Shown here: positions 20,974 through 38,080 of the stretch, piece by piece | Layout of the letters: each line of letters starts with the position of its first letter | Position numbering within the stretch: position 1 is the first letter of the stretch | Source of the DNA: Collybia mongolica | Lineage: Eukaryota; Basidiomycota; Agaricomycetes; Agaricales; Clitocybaceae | Assembly: GCA_013420905.1 (NCBI GenBank) | Contig: JAAXNY010000005.1 | Coordinates: 4,030,001-4,094,000, forward strand | DNA length: 64,000 bases | Direction of reading: 5' to 3' | Position numbers and translations under genes: made by a program | The notes under the pieces: generated by a model | What the model saw: only the letters and a program-made list of their open reading frames with translations | What the model was told of the DNA's origin: nothing | The model's database searches: none

Positions 20974-23724
20974 ATGAGCCTGAACATTCTATCTGTCGAG
21001 CAATCTCTGCTAAGAGGTAAGTGGACACCGCAAGAAGACAATCAACATGTCGTTGTGGGGCTTGCCGAACTCGTCGTCAAGGGAAGCTTCCGCGAGGCCC
21101 TCACATCCCCAGCTGCTCGACAATTATTTCACATAAAGTCAGACGCCCTTGATCAAACCCTCAATCAGGCCTTTAATCTTTCCACCACGCCTACAGTTGA
21201 AGCCGAAGAGGAGCTTCTGCGATTAATCTTGGCTGTTGCTTGCCTGCACGCATTTCTCCAAGCCAATTGGACCGGTCCTGATCTTGACCTACAACCCATC
21301 GATATCGTCTCGTTCGAGCCTGGAATCTCTACAGAGTGTCAAACGGAGGAAGCTCTCCACAATAAAGCCTTGTCGGAGCTCGCTCGTGGGGGGGAGCCCG
21401 CTTATCATCTTGCGAAAGTACCGGCGTTCTTACGATTTGCCCAGATTTTATTAGTACTACCGTATGTCCATTGCCACTCGGCGGCATGGTGGAGATTGCG
21501 TGCAGATTTCATTCACCAGCAGGTGTTGGACGAACCTGTCCCGCTGCCCACCACAGTTCTGTCGTCCCTTGAAACCTTATCAACGCAAATCTCAGCCACC
21601 CCTGACCTGCTGGGACGGTTATTATTGGAAAAGGGATTGCTGGAACATCAGTTTTCCCATGACAAATTGGCAGCGGAGCTCTTTGTCCAAGCAGCGAAAG
21701 CCACTGGGCTGGATTATGAATTGACAGGTGCCCTTGGGAAAAGGACAAAGTTTCAACAATTTGAGCTCAGTCAGCTGGTTCTACTTGCGGAAAGCCACCT
21801 GGTTGACGACGAATCCCAGGGAGGCGCTTCCGCGGCAACCGAGTCAGAACCTAGCGTTGTTCCGGAAACATTGGCGCTTAATGATGATACACTGTTGGAA
21901 CAGACAGAATTTACGTCTTCAAATCCATCTACTATAGGCCGTCTAGGCCACATCAATCCTTCCTCCCAGCCCCCCCTCCATCCCCTTGATCAGTGTATCC
22001 TTCTTGCACTCTGCCTAAATGTAAAGAATACCTCACCGACACATGGCCTTACTGGTGAACAGATGTCACCCTATGTTTCCCGCGTTATCTCCCACCCTAG
22101 AAATTGGTCCGTTCACACCATGGCTCTATTATTACGTTCACGGCTCGAATCTTCTCGTACACGCACAGTCGAAAGATCTACTCTGCAACTCCAGGCCCTG
22201 ATCGACCAGATGCCCACTTCAGATTCCACACTCACGGAGAGGTTACTATACTTCCACTGTATTCCCATGCCAAGTAAGTGGGAGATGGAGCGGGAATTGG
22301 GGGTGCGATTCCTACAACTCGGCGTCGTAAAGTCGGCGTTGGAAATCTTCGAACGCCTCGAAATGTGGGAGGAAGTTGTTAAGTGCTGGGGAGCGTTGGA
22401 GCGGCCGGAAAAAGCCATCACGATCGTTCGTGATTTGTTAGAAGGGCGTATAGCCGAGGTGGATGAGGTCCTCTCGCGAGGAAAGGCCACTTCGGCTGAC
22501 CGGAGGCAAATCCATGATAAAACACGGGAAGCCAAATTGTGGTGCATCCTCGGTGATCTGGAACCGCAGAACGCGGTCGAGCATTATCAACGTGCATGGA
22601 CTTTATCAAATGGGACATCCGGGCGTGCCATGCGATCACTCGGGGGGTATTACTTCGCCCGGGCCCAGTATACCGATGCGATTTCGTGTCTCAAACGCGC
22701 GGTCACAATAAACCCCTTGTTATCACGGTCATGGTTTATCCTTGGTTGCGCGTGCATGCGGGAGGAGGAGTGGGAGGAAGCCAAGAACGCGTTTAGCCGT
22801 TGTGTCGCTATCGATGAAGACGATGGGGAGAGCTGGAACAATCTCGCCAGCATGTATCTCCGGATGGGGACGATAGGAAAGAAAATTGACGAGATATCGG
22901 ATGATGAACAGGTTAGCGTGTGGCTGAAACCTCCACGTGCTAGCTTGCTAATTTTGTACTCGTAGATCGAAAAGAGGATGGTCGGGGTGTCTTTGGATTC
23001 ATCCGATGACGCTGTCAAGTCTATTCCTTTCTCTAACAAGATGCTCGCCTTCCGGGCACTTAAGCAGGGCCTACGCTTCAGCTACGAAAACTGGCGCATG
23101 TGGTATAATTATATGGTCGTCGCCATGGACGTGGGCGAGCTGTCTGAAGCGTGCCGCGCGCTAGGTCGGGTCGTCGAAGAAACGAGTGAAAAGGTCAGAG
23201 CTAATTCCGTGGACGAAGATGTTCTCGAGCGTTTGGTAGATGCCGTGACGAGGGCACCCTTAAATCCAGAGGAAGCTGTCCAAGGCGGCGACACAGCTAA
23301 CGCGGTGATGAACCCAAACGAGGGCCATGGCTTACTCAGGAGCGTCACTGATTTATTCGAGCGTATCATCCTGCCACGAGTATCTTCTCCCCGGATATTT
23401 CGGGCTCATGCACGGTTGCTGACCTGGCAAACAAAATGGGAAGACGCCATAAAGGCATACCTCGATGGTTACCGGTGTGGTACCGCCGGAACCCTGGAAA
23501 AGGGGGAGACTGATGTAGAGAAATGGCGTGAAGCCGTGAGGGAAGTAGAAGAAATCACAGATATTTTGAGGAACTTCGGGCCGCGAGCGGAGGGATCCAA
23601 GTGGAGATTGCAGGGGCGCAGTATTTTGCGGACATTCATCGGCCGCACGAAGGACTTTGAAGATGAGCCAGAGTGGAATAGGCTGGCTGAGCTGCACAAT
23701 GACTTTCGTAAAGAAGAGGATTAA
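20974..23724 (+). CDS. EMW1: TPR protein Emw1/TTC27
   Basis: Orthologue of yeast Emw1 and metazoan TTC27, TPR proteins needed for viability; in yeast Emw1 is linked to cell-wall integrity. One intron (22912-22965) joins DEISDDEQ to IEKRMVGV in frame. The N-terminal half is helical and family-specific (LLRLILAVACLHAFLQANWTG, LAKVPAFLRFAQILLVLPYV). TPRs occupy the middle: RAMRSLGGYYFARAQYTDAI, AVTINPLLSRSWFILGC and EEAKNAFSRCVAIDEDDGES. The signature ALKQGLRFSYENWRMWYNYM follows the intron. About 900 residues, matching the family length. No signal peptide or membrane segment. Function is taken from the family. Confidence 0.9.
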
Positions 23725-24015
23725 GGAATATGGGTGTTGCCGCGGCGTTAAACTCTGGTTCATTATGGGATCCTTCGTTGGTGATTAGGTTTGAGGGGTT
23801 GGAGTCTCATCAAGGTTTGTGTGAAAATGAAAACAAGATAGATCTGCAAGGATTCTGAACATAGGAAGGAAGTACTACACGTGGTTGTCGGAACGAACGC
23901 CGTCTGGATGATGGGGTTGATAGTGGGAATGGAGAAAAGTATAGTGATACAATAGGGATATCTTCATGATCGTAATGATGAGTGGATAGGCGAGATGAAG
24001 TGCGCGAGGCATTCG

Positions 24016-24759
24016 CTACCATTCTAATGCCTGGGACATTCTGTTCAAAAGCAGGGTGGTTACGATTTCAGTGACGAAAGGAAGGCCGGAATGTTTGATG
24101 GTAAGGCGGGCGTGGAATTCGTCTTCCGGATCGCTCAGCTCCCACACAGCCAAAGTCGTACGACCATCCATACACTAGCCTAGTTCAGCGGCAGCTTTCT
24201 AGAGAGCGGATTATACCATACCTCCATTCGATGTGGGGTAATCCTCCATTTATAATCTTTTCCACTTTGCGCCGTAAAATAGCGAGATCTATCGATAAAA
24301 CGGTCGCCTTGATCAGTAAAAAGGCAGAAGCTGAAAGGAACGCGTCGACGTACGTGCTCCCTTCACGTCTTTGTCGTACGAAATAAGGCATAGGTAAATG
24401 TGCACGACTGTTTCCGTAGACGATATAGCCAGGCGTATTTCCTGGCCCAAAGTAGAGGTAGGAATTGTCGGGGCCCATTATACTGGGGTGGTGTTGGGAC
24501 CACGCTGCTTCGCGAGAGAGTCTGACAACAACATTGGGATTGTGTCCAGCCTGGAAGAAAATGAGTCGTTGTCGAGAGGGAAATGTTGCGCGAGACCGCA
24601 CCTCTACGCTAGATGACGGTTATGTTATTTAGATGAGCCGCTTGTAAAATTCGACAGACAGGATGCTCACACTGTGAAAGCATCGCGACCTTCGATGTCT
24701 TCAAATTTGTGATGGAAAGGATCGTCGCCGAACTGAAGGAGAACATAGTGGCTTGACAT
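24016..24759 (-). CDS. DUF6593-type protein
   Basis: Four exons are read: the ATG at 24759 begins [16 protein letters not shown] donor GTGTGAGC after DAFT joins to [10 protein letters not shown] second intron after REGST leads to [18 protein letters not shown], and a third joins HRME to [15 protein letters not shown]. The tail ([14 protein letters not shown]) ends at a stop at 24016. The beta-rich layout, with a [12 protein letters not shown] block and a closing AVWEL strand, fits DUF6593, a domain of unknown function common in agaricomycetes. No signal peptide or membrane segment is evident. Its direct neighbour EMC6 is on the same strand, but nothing links their functions. Confidence 0.7.
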
Positions 24760-25304
24760 TTTGTTGTGGAAGGGTGATAATTGGGTGAGTTGACTAAAGC
24801 ATTGAATTCGCCATACGCCTCTTTTTCTGGACGAACAAGGAAGCCCGGAACGGGAAGGACACAGCCACCATGATGCCACGTGCCACAGGGCACGGGCCAA
24901 CAGGATGGCGTCGCGTGGCCTTCCACGTGTCAGATCTTCCCAAATCGCGATCCAACATCTTAGATGTCCCTGAGCTCCGAAAAAAACTGAAACCCGAAAA
25001 AATACCAGAGCCGGACTTCTAAAGCTAGCTGATTAGAAACGTTCCACGGGTCCCGGAAACAATTGGGGCAAACGAGGACTTGGGAAGGGGAAGCCTAACG
25101 AGAGAGAAACTCTTGGGTTAGTTCGGCGCAGCATCAATAATTTTTATATTGCATGAAGTCATGTTCCAATTACACGGGGCGCCGAGCCCCCAGGTGGGGT
25201 ATACACATGTGAACTACGAACTTGTGGTCAGTCGGTCACAGGGTGAATACAGGGAATAAGTACCACTCAAAGATGATTGGATAACGGTAGAATATTGGAA
25301 AAGA
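24760..25304. other. Intergenic region DUF6593 gene to EMC6
   Basis: 545 bp holding the promoter of the DUF6593 gene and the 3' UTR of EMC6. Nothing else recognised. Confidence 0.5.
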
Positions 25305-25749
25305 TCAGTCGTACACTAGAAGCCGGCGGAAAGTTAAGCGGTCCTTACAATCCCATGCGAATTTCAAAGGCTCTCACCATGCACGATACCTGCAATAGCC
25401 CATTAGTTGATGTATCAGAAGGCGAACAGACTAACGGCACACCATAGAAGAGGGTCCACACCAACACAAACGTAAAGGCATTATCCTGCCCTGGGTTCAC
25501 AAGCTCCGATAGTCCGCCTTGCAGGTATTTCGATGGTTTGCCACGGCAGTTGATGGAGTGGATGCACAGTGACGTGAAGAGCATCGACGACAAGAACAAA
25601 GCAAATCCCAACCAGTTCTCTAAACCCAGGATTCCCGCCGCTGCGCCAGCGAAACAAGACGATAAGAACTTGACGCTGGTCAAAGACGAATTTGCTTGGA
25701 CGTTGGCTGGGTAGATGAGCTGGGCTGCAGCTTCGGCCGTTGTCGACAT
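25305..25749 (-). CDS. EMC6: ER membrane protein complex subunit 6
   Basis: Subunit of the EMC, the ER insertase for tail-anchored and multi-pass membrane proteins. The ATG at 25749 starts a cytosolic segment with YPANVQANSS, then three hydrophobic helices: FLSSCFAGAAAGILGL, LGFALFLSSMLFTSLCI and AFTFVLVWTLFYG. Two introns lie near the end. The first joins YG to IVH. The second, from a GTGAGA donor, leads to an 11-nt last exon that completes VYD and the stop. The resulting end IVHVYD matches the family terminus. If the second intron is kept the protein would end GESL instead. About 110 residues, the usual size. Confidence 0.9.
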
Positions 25750-27035
25750 GGTTGTTGGATAGATGCACGCTTGCTTGATGAGCTGGTCGACGTTGAGCGT
25801 GGACGTCGTCAGTGACCCAGCAAGTGTGGATTACGTAATAAAATATAAAATCAAATTATGTTTGAACAGTAATGCCTTGACACTCGACCGTCACGAAGCA
25901 TTCAAGTCTAATCTAATTTGCCGGATTTAACAGTATATTGTGACATGAATGAGTTCCTACGCTATCTGCTGATCCATATGTTATTAACAAGTCATGGAGC
26001 ACTGCTTTTTAGGTCAGCAACAATACCGTGAACACCGAAAGGATGCACTCAGCGAGGTACACGTTTCACAACCCTATCGATCTCTGCAGCCTACATATCT
26101 CTTAGAGGGACGGATTTCTTATCGTGTGCAACCAATAAGATTTTACGAGCATGACCCCTCACAACACCTGGTTTGAACACGGGCTGATGAAATCATGGCC
26201 GAGGGCACGATACTCAAGGCTCGCTTGAGGTTTGCGGCAGAATAGTACATCCATGGACATGTCCTATGCACTGTTCATAATCTTTGGGTTTTTCACGAGG
26301 AGGAAGTGAACGACACCTTTGCAGAATCTCCATGGGTCGCTCCGGGCAGCAGGATAGTAACCGCCAACATCAGGACGCGGTACGCGGGGTGAATTACCTT
26401 CGACAGGCCTTCTTCGATCGTCGAGTTGGAGTTGACACCGAGTGATTCCAGATACATCCATGGGCTAAAGATACGCGACTAAACATAAACTTTAGGAGAC
26501 CGGCGATTATTTAACATAGTCGCGTTCCTGAACGATCTGTCCAGTCTAACTTGGTGATAACGGGGAGTAACCCACGAGGTTACTCCAGTGACCCACCTGC
26601 TCTCGTGTCAAGTTATTGGAAGAACGGAGCCAAGTCTTAAGAGACGCCCGACAGTAGGGTAAACCAATTCCATCTTCCCCGATGAAAGACAGCCTTGCAG
26701 AGAGGAGGACGATCGCACCGGTCTATGGTATGAACAAATCTTTGTCTTCGGGTCTGGTCGAGTCACAATACCAATTGAATCAAATTTTTCCTGATCGCAT
26801 ACCGCTGGCTCTGGATAAATAAGTGACTCACATCCGCAAAAATTTCGGCCGCATTCTACGAATCGATTGTATAAATAAATAAAAAAGTCTGTCGGGAGAT
26901 CGTGAACGCCCAAAAAATTCCTTGAAAAACGAACTTGAAAGCCTTGGCCGCCTGGACTCTTAACTTTAAGTGCTTGTGATCACGTGGCCACCTTTTGGAC
27001 TTGCTATTTTCGAAATCGTGAGTTGTAGCTGTAAG
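25750..27035. other. 1.3-kb region between EMC6 and HOM2
   Basis: Divergent promoter space. Short open frames on both strands (for example 25994-26176 + and 26608-26913 -) show no recognisable motif. No tRNA-like structure was found by eye. Confidence 0.45.
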
Positions 27036-28281
27036 ATGGATACCATGCGCCCCTCAAAGCCTTCTGATCCTGTTGATTTCTCTGATAGTCCTCTGCTATC
27101 CAAATATCCGAGGCAGACAATGCAAGAAGGAGGGCCGATTAAAGTGGGTGTCTTAGGGGCTACGGGCACAGTCGGCCAGCGATTCATCACTCTCCTCGCG
27201 GCACATCCATGGCTCATCATTCATGCGTTGGGTGCTTCACCGAGATCAGCGAACAAGCCATATTCAACTGCTGTAAACTGGAAGCAAACTACCCGTATTC
27301 CACATGTAGCACGAGACATGGTCGTAAAGGAGTGCAAGCCGGAGTACTTTAAGGAGTGTGCAGTCGTGTTTTCTGGTTTGGATGCTGATGTTGCCGGAGA
27401 AATTGGTATGTATGTTACATGGTCATACTAAACCCAAAGCTGATACTAAGTTCACAGAGGCTGCCTTCAGAGCCGCAGATCTCGCTGTTTTTTCTAATGC
27501 GAAGAACTTCCGGAGAGATCCCAATGTTCCCCTTATCGTTCCCCTCGTAAACCCATCACATTATGCTATCATCTCCCAGCAGCAAGCACAGCATTCTCCT
27601 CCATTGAAGAAAGGCTTCATCGTGACCAACGCCAACTGCTCAACGACAGGCTGTGTTATCCCGCTCGCCGCACTAGAAAGGTCGTTTGGGCCGATTGAGT
27701 CATTATTAGTGACAACCATGCAAGCCATCTCCGGGGCTGGATATCCTGGGATATCTAGCATGGACATCCTGGACAACGTCGTTCCCTACATCAGCGGCGA
27801 AGAAGAAAAGATGGAATGGGAGATGCTGAAAATCCTCGGCGGAGTCGCCACATCTGATGAAGGTATCAAATCATTCGATATGCACGCACGCAATCCACTG
27901 CGCGTTTCCGCATCATGCAATCGAGTTCCTGTTATCGATGGCCACACGGAATGTGTCTCGATCAGGTTCGCGAGAAGACCCCCACCGAGCCCCCAACAAG
28001 TCCGAGAAGCCCTTGCGAACTTCACCACAGATGCCCAGGCCCTTGGATGCCCTTCGGCACCTAGACACGCGATCAGTGTGCATGAGGAGAAAGACCGACC
28101 ACAGCCTCGGCTGGATAGATACTATCAAGATGGAGCAGGAGTTTCCGTGGGTCGTATCAGGCAGTGTCAGGTTTTGGACATAAAATTTGTTGTTCTCGCG
28201 AACAACGTTTCTATCGGGGCAGCAACGAGCAGTATCATTAACGCGGAGCTAGCGATCTTGAAAGGGATCATCACTAGTTGA
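27036..28281 (+). CDS. HOM2: Aspartate-semialdehyde dehydrogenase
   Basis: Second enzyme of the aspartate pathway to Thr, Met and Ile; it reduces aspartyl phosphate with NADPH. After a short lead, the NADP-binding motif is VGVLGATGTVGQRFI. One intron (27406-27457) splits the codon between GEI and EAAFRAADLAVFSNA. The catalytic Cys is in TNANCSTTG, and the substrate region SGAGYPGISSMDI fits the fungal-type enzyme. The later HTECVSIRFARRP strand and the end near LAILKGI are as expected. Length is about 395 residues, longer than yeast HOM2 by an N-terminal extension. If translation starts at the next Met (27120) the extension disappears. I chose 27036 because the frame is open with a good first ATG. 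Confidence 0.93.
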
Positions 28282-28456
28282 TCGCATGAGAAGGTGGAAG
28301 GACAAACCTCATTTAGAGAAATTACCAATGTACTAGTTATGCCATTCTTTACAAGTAGAGCCAAGGAACCTATTTTGACTGCACGAAACCCGATGGTCAT
28401 GATTTGAATCAGGGATTATTTTAGATATACAAGGCGCGCAACAATTCCATTTAGCG

Positions 28457-29600
28457 ATGGCTTCAACCGCGACACCCATCTCCTCAGAAGAGCAAGAAGC
28501 TCTCAAAGCCTCAATCTTTCAACGCCTACATCCACGCATTTATTTGGAGCGTTTTCTATCGGAAAACATCAGACCAGATGGCAGAGACTTTGATGCATGG
28601 CGAGATGTATTCGTGAATGTCGGTGCGCCCATTTTCACGTCTTTTAGGTATCAAAAGTCCAACCACATCGTGAGATAGGTTCTATTACCACCGCGGACGG
28701 CTCAGCACTTGTTCGCCTCGGAAACACAACAATAGTATGCGGCGTGAAGGCTGAGATAGCTGAGCCCGAGTTAGATCGCGCGCTGGAGGGTTTTCTCGGT
28801 GAGAGCACCCCCGCCGAACACGCACTTTCCCTCGCGGATTTCTGATTGTTTTGCGCGCCGCCCGCCAGTCCCCAATCTCGATCTTCCAGCCATATGCTCC
28901 CCAAAGTTCAAACCTGGTCCGCCAACTGAGGAGGCACAGGTTCTCTCCGACCGCCTGAATGAGGTCCTCCTCGCGTCCGTATCGTCTTTCCCATCCGGCT
29001 ACTCAGGATCATTATAACTCCTGCCAACAGTTCAGGAATGCTCTCGTTATCTTCCCTCTGCATCCATCCCGGGAAAGCCGCTTGGGTCTTATACGTGGAT
29101 GCCACATGTATCAACTACGATGGGAATGCTTTTGATGCAACTCTGATAGCGATGGTGGCTGCCTTAAAAAACAGTGAGTGCCGTTCATGCTATTGTCCTG
29201 TGAAGATCTGACCTAAAGTTACTCCACCAGCACAACTACCGAAAGCGACATATGACGAAGAGTCGGGCACAACAACTTGTTCGCGTAAAACCAAGAAACC
29301 CTTGGAAATAACACGCACCCCAGTTTCGATGTCGTTTGGTATTTTCGATTCGTGAGTTGTTACTGCTTATCTTGTTGACCTGCTGACCGTTGTCCTCCCA
29401 CTAGTACACACATCTTGTCCGACCCCACCGCATTTGAGGAGCCACTTCTGGATACAACTCTATCTGTTGTGATAGATAGCGATGGGGAACTCATTTCCGT
29501 CACTCAATTGGGCATGGGTAATTCTGGAGCCCAAGATCCGTTGCAGTCGTGTATAACCACCGCCAAAAAACGCCGCAGCGAGCTCGCGCAATACATATGA
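28457..29600 (+). CDS. RRP43: Exosome subunit Rrp43
   Basis: RNase PH-fold subunit of the RNA exosome core ring, involved in 3'-5' RNA processing and decay in nucleus and cytoplasm. Exons are joined by short introns (for example 28623-28678). The N-terminal helix FQRLHPRIYLERFLSENIRPDGR is typical. Joins then give VNVGSITTADGSALVRLGNT, the acidic strand CGVKAEIAEPE, and VPNLDLPAICSPKFKPGPP. ALCIHPGKAAW-like SSLCIHPGKAAWVLYVDATC and the strand DATLIAMVAALKN follow. The last exons carry VSMSFGIFDS and THILSDPTAFEEPLLDTTLSV. Eukaryotic Rrp43 lacks the phosphorolytic residues, and I see none. The gene ends 99 bp from the convergent SMC5 gene, so their 3' UTRs probably overlap. Confidence 0.9.
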
Positions 29601-29699
29601 TGACCATAAGCTAATTTACGTGCAATAGTACAATATTCAAACAATGTAATACTAGATGTCAGTCAGATGAAGCAAGAACAAGGATAACTGGAAATGAGT

Positions 29700-34466
<4,767 letters not shown>

Positions 34467-34798
34467 AGAAAGAGTGCCTCTGACGCGATGATAGTCCAAG
34501 AAAGTGCGTGGAAAGCGAACGAATCTATGGAAATAATTGAAGACGCGTCAAACCAATGAGATTTGGCTGAATTCGGCTTTAGGGCCGGTCACGCGTTTGA
34601 ATCTCCGCTTAGCTTTGTTCCTGTATTATTCAAGGGCGTCGGTGATTTCCTTTCTTTGGTTCGCAGGCAACAGCAATACAAGACGTTTGTCTTGAAGTTC
34701 AACAACACTCGAATGCAGTTCTAAGTTATTTCTCATCTCCGGCTCTTGTTTTGTATACTGTACCACCCTATACCACCACCAAACATCCAAATGTCGCA
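34467..34798. other. Divergent promoter region SMC5 / DUF5745-like gene
   Basis: 332 bp between two start codons on opposite strands, so it must hold both promoters. No TATA box or other site stands out. Confidence 0.5.
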
Positions 34799-35793
34799 AT
34801 GTCAACAAGCACTATCCTTGAAACTCAAGAATCCCTGGTGAAACAACTTAATACATTCCTCGACGCGCTTCATATCCCTATATCCCTCGCATCACCGACA
34901 GACTTAACGCCTTCGCTCCTTATTGCGATCCTCGCTCAACTAATGGACGAGAAAATTCCCCCAGAGCTCTCGCCGTACGGCCGCCCGAACCGAAACATTC
35001 AAAGCATGAAGTTTTTCATCGGGGTGCTAGAGAGCGACATCATCCAACAAGACGTTGGACTAAGCAATATTGACCCCAAGAGACTTGCATCTGGCGAATG
35101 GCACGAGACTGTCTTCATTGGAGAGCTCCTATGCTGGATTGGTAGGGACCGTGGGTTAATCAACGACGGCGATAGTGAAGTCACCGCTTACAATAAAAAC
35201 CAGGCCCCTTCTCCCACGATGTCTGCTACGTCTTTTTTGACCAGAAAAACTACTACCACTTCGAATTTCTCCTTGCACCGTCATTCAGAGTCCAATACAA
35301 GCGTTAGCATCAGCGCGGGATCTAACGACACATTTCATCCCAGTCAGCCAGGTGGAAAGCGCCCTCGCAGGCCTCATGCGCGGAAACGCCCACGCTGTAT
35401 ACATGAATTACCTTCTCCATCTATTGTGCTCTCCCCAGAGCTTCATGGCTCTTTCCTCGAGCAAAGTTACTGCCAATGTGCCGAGTCTGCCCCTCCTGAA
35501 CCTATAACTCAAGTTCGTCACACAGGTTACATAGAACCCGTGGACGAAGATTTGGAGCTGCAGTCCTTTGAAAGCATGAGAAGGATGCGAGGAACGCAGA
35601 ACCAGGAGGGCGATAACATTGTTGATGTACGTTTATTTGCACCATAGGAAGCCGGCTTGGTTTTTATATCGAGATAATTTAGCAACAATATGATTTTATA
35701 CAATTCCGTGAAGCTCGTGCCCGCACTATTGCGCTTTTAAACGAACGTGCTCGTTTATTGGAGGAACTGGCCATGCACGATTACCCTCCATGA
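34799..35793 (+). CDS. DUF5745-like (calponin-homology-like) protein
   Basis: The ATG at 34799 begins a domain of about 120 residues: LNTFLDALHIPISLASPTDL, then LLIAILAQLMDEKIPPEL and ETVFIGELLCWIGRD. This all-helical pattern resembles DUF5745, a CH-like fold seen in centrosomal proteins such as CEP95. A Ser/Thr-rich linker and a basic patch (GGKRPRRPHARKRPR) follow. An intron starting GTACGT at 35626 joins to QQYDFIQFREARARTIALLN, a probable coiled coil. The simplest model stops at 35793. Coding-like sequence (EIAHNELQRHIILESLRR) follows an acceptor at about 35904-35908 and could be a further exon, extending the gene to 36069, but I found no good donor. A cytoskeletal role is only an inference. 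Confidence 0.55.
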
Positions 35794-36174
35794 CACCATG
35801 AGTCATAATGAGATTCATACCATTCCGCCAGGAACCCGCTGATGGCCTACAGGCCATCAGCGATCGAGATCCTTCCCTAACGCATTTAAGCATTTTCTCG
35901 CTAGGAGATCGCACACAACGAGCTACAGCGACACATTATTCTTGAATCGCTTCGTCGAGCAGATGCATCAGCCAGCCATAATCTAATTCGCAGCGATTGG
36001 ACTCTCAGGGATAAGGCAACAAATTTTCCGCTAAATATGTATTTTGGTTATCTATCTTGGGAATTTTGAGGACGGTAAATCTAGGCGCATGTTGTATCTT
36101 TATAATATCTATTAGATTTACGAGGGCTATATTCACCATCTGACCTATACGTCCGTCAGCAAATGGAGATGTCC
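35794..36174 (+). other. Possible last exon and 3' region
   Basis: From 35909 to 36069 the plus strand has a helical, charged frame in phase with an AG acceptor, perhaps the true C-terminus of the DUF5745-like gene. The rest is AT-rich, between converging genes. Confidence 0.35.
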
Positions 36175-38080
36175 TCACGACGTCCAGAAATAGGTATAAT
36201 CGCTCCCTTCAATATCACTGGGCAGAGTATACCATGGGGAATTTAAAATTTCAGGAAATGGGGGAGGATCCTCGCGGTGTAAGAATATATCGAAGGCCCG
36301 AATCATGACACTGCGCCGATACACAACATAATCTAGTGATTTTTCAGCTAGAGCTGGCAGATATGTTTCGAGTCCATGGTCACGAATCAAATCGATCAAT
36401 TCAAGCTCAGTGGGTTCGTAGACCATCAAAGACTCCATCGAATGGTGTGAAATCCCCGGTACGCCTTCGATCTCGAGAAAAGGACGCAACAACCCTAAAA
36501 TGTTAGCATCTAGCATGATGCGCAGGAAGCGAGCTTCTCTCTTTGCGATACTAAAGAAACAGTGGATAAAGTGCAAGGCTGCAGTGTGCTTGAAATCGTC
36601 TTCGTCCCATCGCAGGAAAAACATCCTGGCTTCCGAAGTTCCCTGCATGCTAAATATCCATAACTTTTCAGTCACAGGGATTCCGACATATACACTACAA
36701 CACGTACATCAAGGTAGAGACACGGACCACGATCTGTTTCATGATATTGGCACAATGCTCGTGGTCATTTATATCCAAGTAACAAAGTATGGCTCTCTGG
36801 GCCCGAACATTTCCTCGTGTCAGGAACATATGCAGCGATCTTAAAGCCCGGATTGAAACCCCAGGTTCAATGGCGCTTGACCTATATCAAGCCATTTGTA
36901 AATAAACATAGGTGTGCGGGTTCCCGACAGTTTACCCTGATAATTCCAGAAGATCAAAGGCAGCATCGACAAGGAACAATTCGTCAAACGACCTCGTCCA
37001 GTCCATCATCATGTTGAAAATCGAGTGTATGCGCCACGACATATATTCTTTGGTTGTCAAATACCACATTTCTATGCGCCGAAGTTCCCGGTTCTGGACG
37101 GAATTGGTGAAGGCCATTTGCGGCTGCCTCGACCATAAGGCATGTAGGGGGTGTCCATGTATGAGGTCGAGTCCCTTTTTGGTACGAGATACGACAGCCA
37201 GAAGGTGATTACATGCCGCGCGAAGAGTCGATTGTCGATGAAACCCAGTGGGTTCCGTGATAGCAAGAGGGTCACGGAAATTTGTAGCATACAACTTCAG
37301 TAGGAAATCCATAACTCCGCTTTCCGGAGCGGGTGGTTTACTCGACTGTATTACCTGACACAAGAAATCGACGAACGGCTCAAATGAATTGCCCTCCCAG
37401 TTAGCAATGGAGTCCTGGTATGCGGCCACGATATTCGACTTTTCGCCTCCCGAAGATAAACTATTGGGCGTTTAGTCACCTTGTATGATGGTAAAAGTCG
37501 ATCTGAGTACACTTACTGGAAAGGGTTAAGGATAGAAGTCATTACAGATAAAAATATGTTAATCTCAACCAATGGCCACTGAACCAAACGCTTCACAAGA
37601 AGGGTTGTTTGCCGGCCACCTATCTGTGCAATCAGAAGGATGATCGCCTTTTCCCTAATCGAATCAGGGTATAACCCAAGTCTTATTACCGTTGAAATCA
37701 GCCCCCAAAGTTAAGTGGTGTGATGCAGGTCAGTCGCACCTTGATAACTCTAATAGATCATCATACATTTGTCCCCTGAAATTGATACTATTTCCATGGG
37801 AGAATTTTGAAGAGATGACGCTTAGTCGTCTTCGTATGATAAGATATTCCGCGACACGTAAGGTTCCCTTCCCCAGTGCGAGAATAGCCTTTCCGGACAG
37901 AGCCCCAGGGCCCGGAATCGTTCCTCCACTATCAGACGACGACAATGTTGTAAGAGTCAGAGAGGTAATGTCTGATTTCGAGGTCGACACAGTCGTGGCA
38001 AGAGACGACATAGAGTTTGATGCGAGAGATAGCATTGTAAAAACGTCCTCTTGTCTTCTTGGAACGTTCGTTCTCTGCAT
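36175..38080 (-). CDS. Tandem-unit protein of unknown family, intact copy
   Basis: I do not recognise the function. Five exons: 37740-38080 (N-terminus ending YDDLLELSR), 37517-37681 (type B, 165 nt), 36936-37460 (type A, 525 nt), 36708-36839 (short type B-like, 132 nt) and 36175 to about 36650. Every intron is phase 2 and every internal exon is a multiple of three. The B exon reads IILLIAQIGG...VQWPLVEINIFLSVM...NPFQ. The A exon has DFLLKLYATNFRDPL, ACNHLLAVVSRTKKG, HPLHALWSRQP and FDLLELSG. The last exon is helical, with FFLRWDEDDFKHTAALHFIH and SHHSMESLMVYEPTELELI, and might be ARM-like. This is the same family as the decayed array at 1-2747, on the opposite strand. About 540 residues; no signal peptide or membrane segment. 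The gene appears functional by reading frame. Confidence 0.65.
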
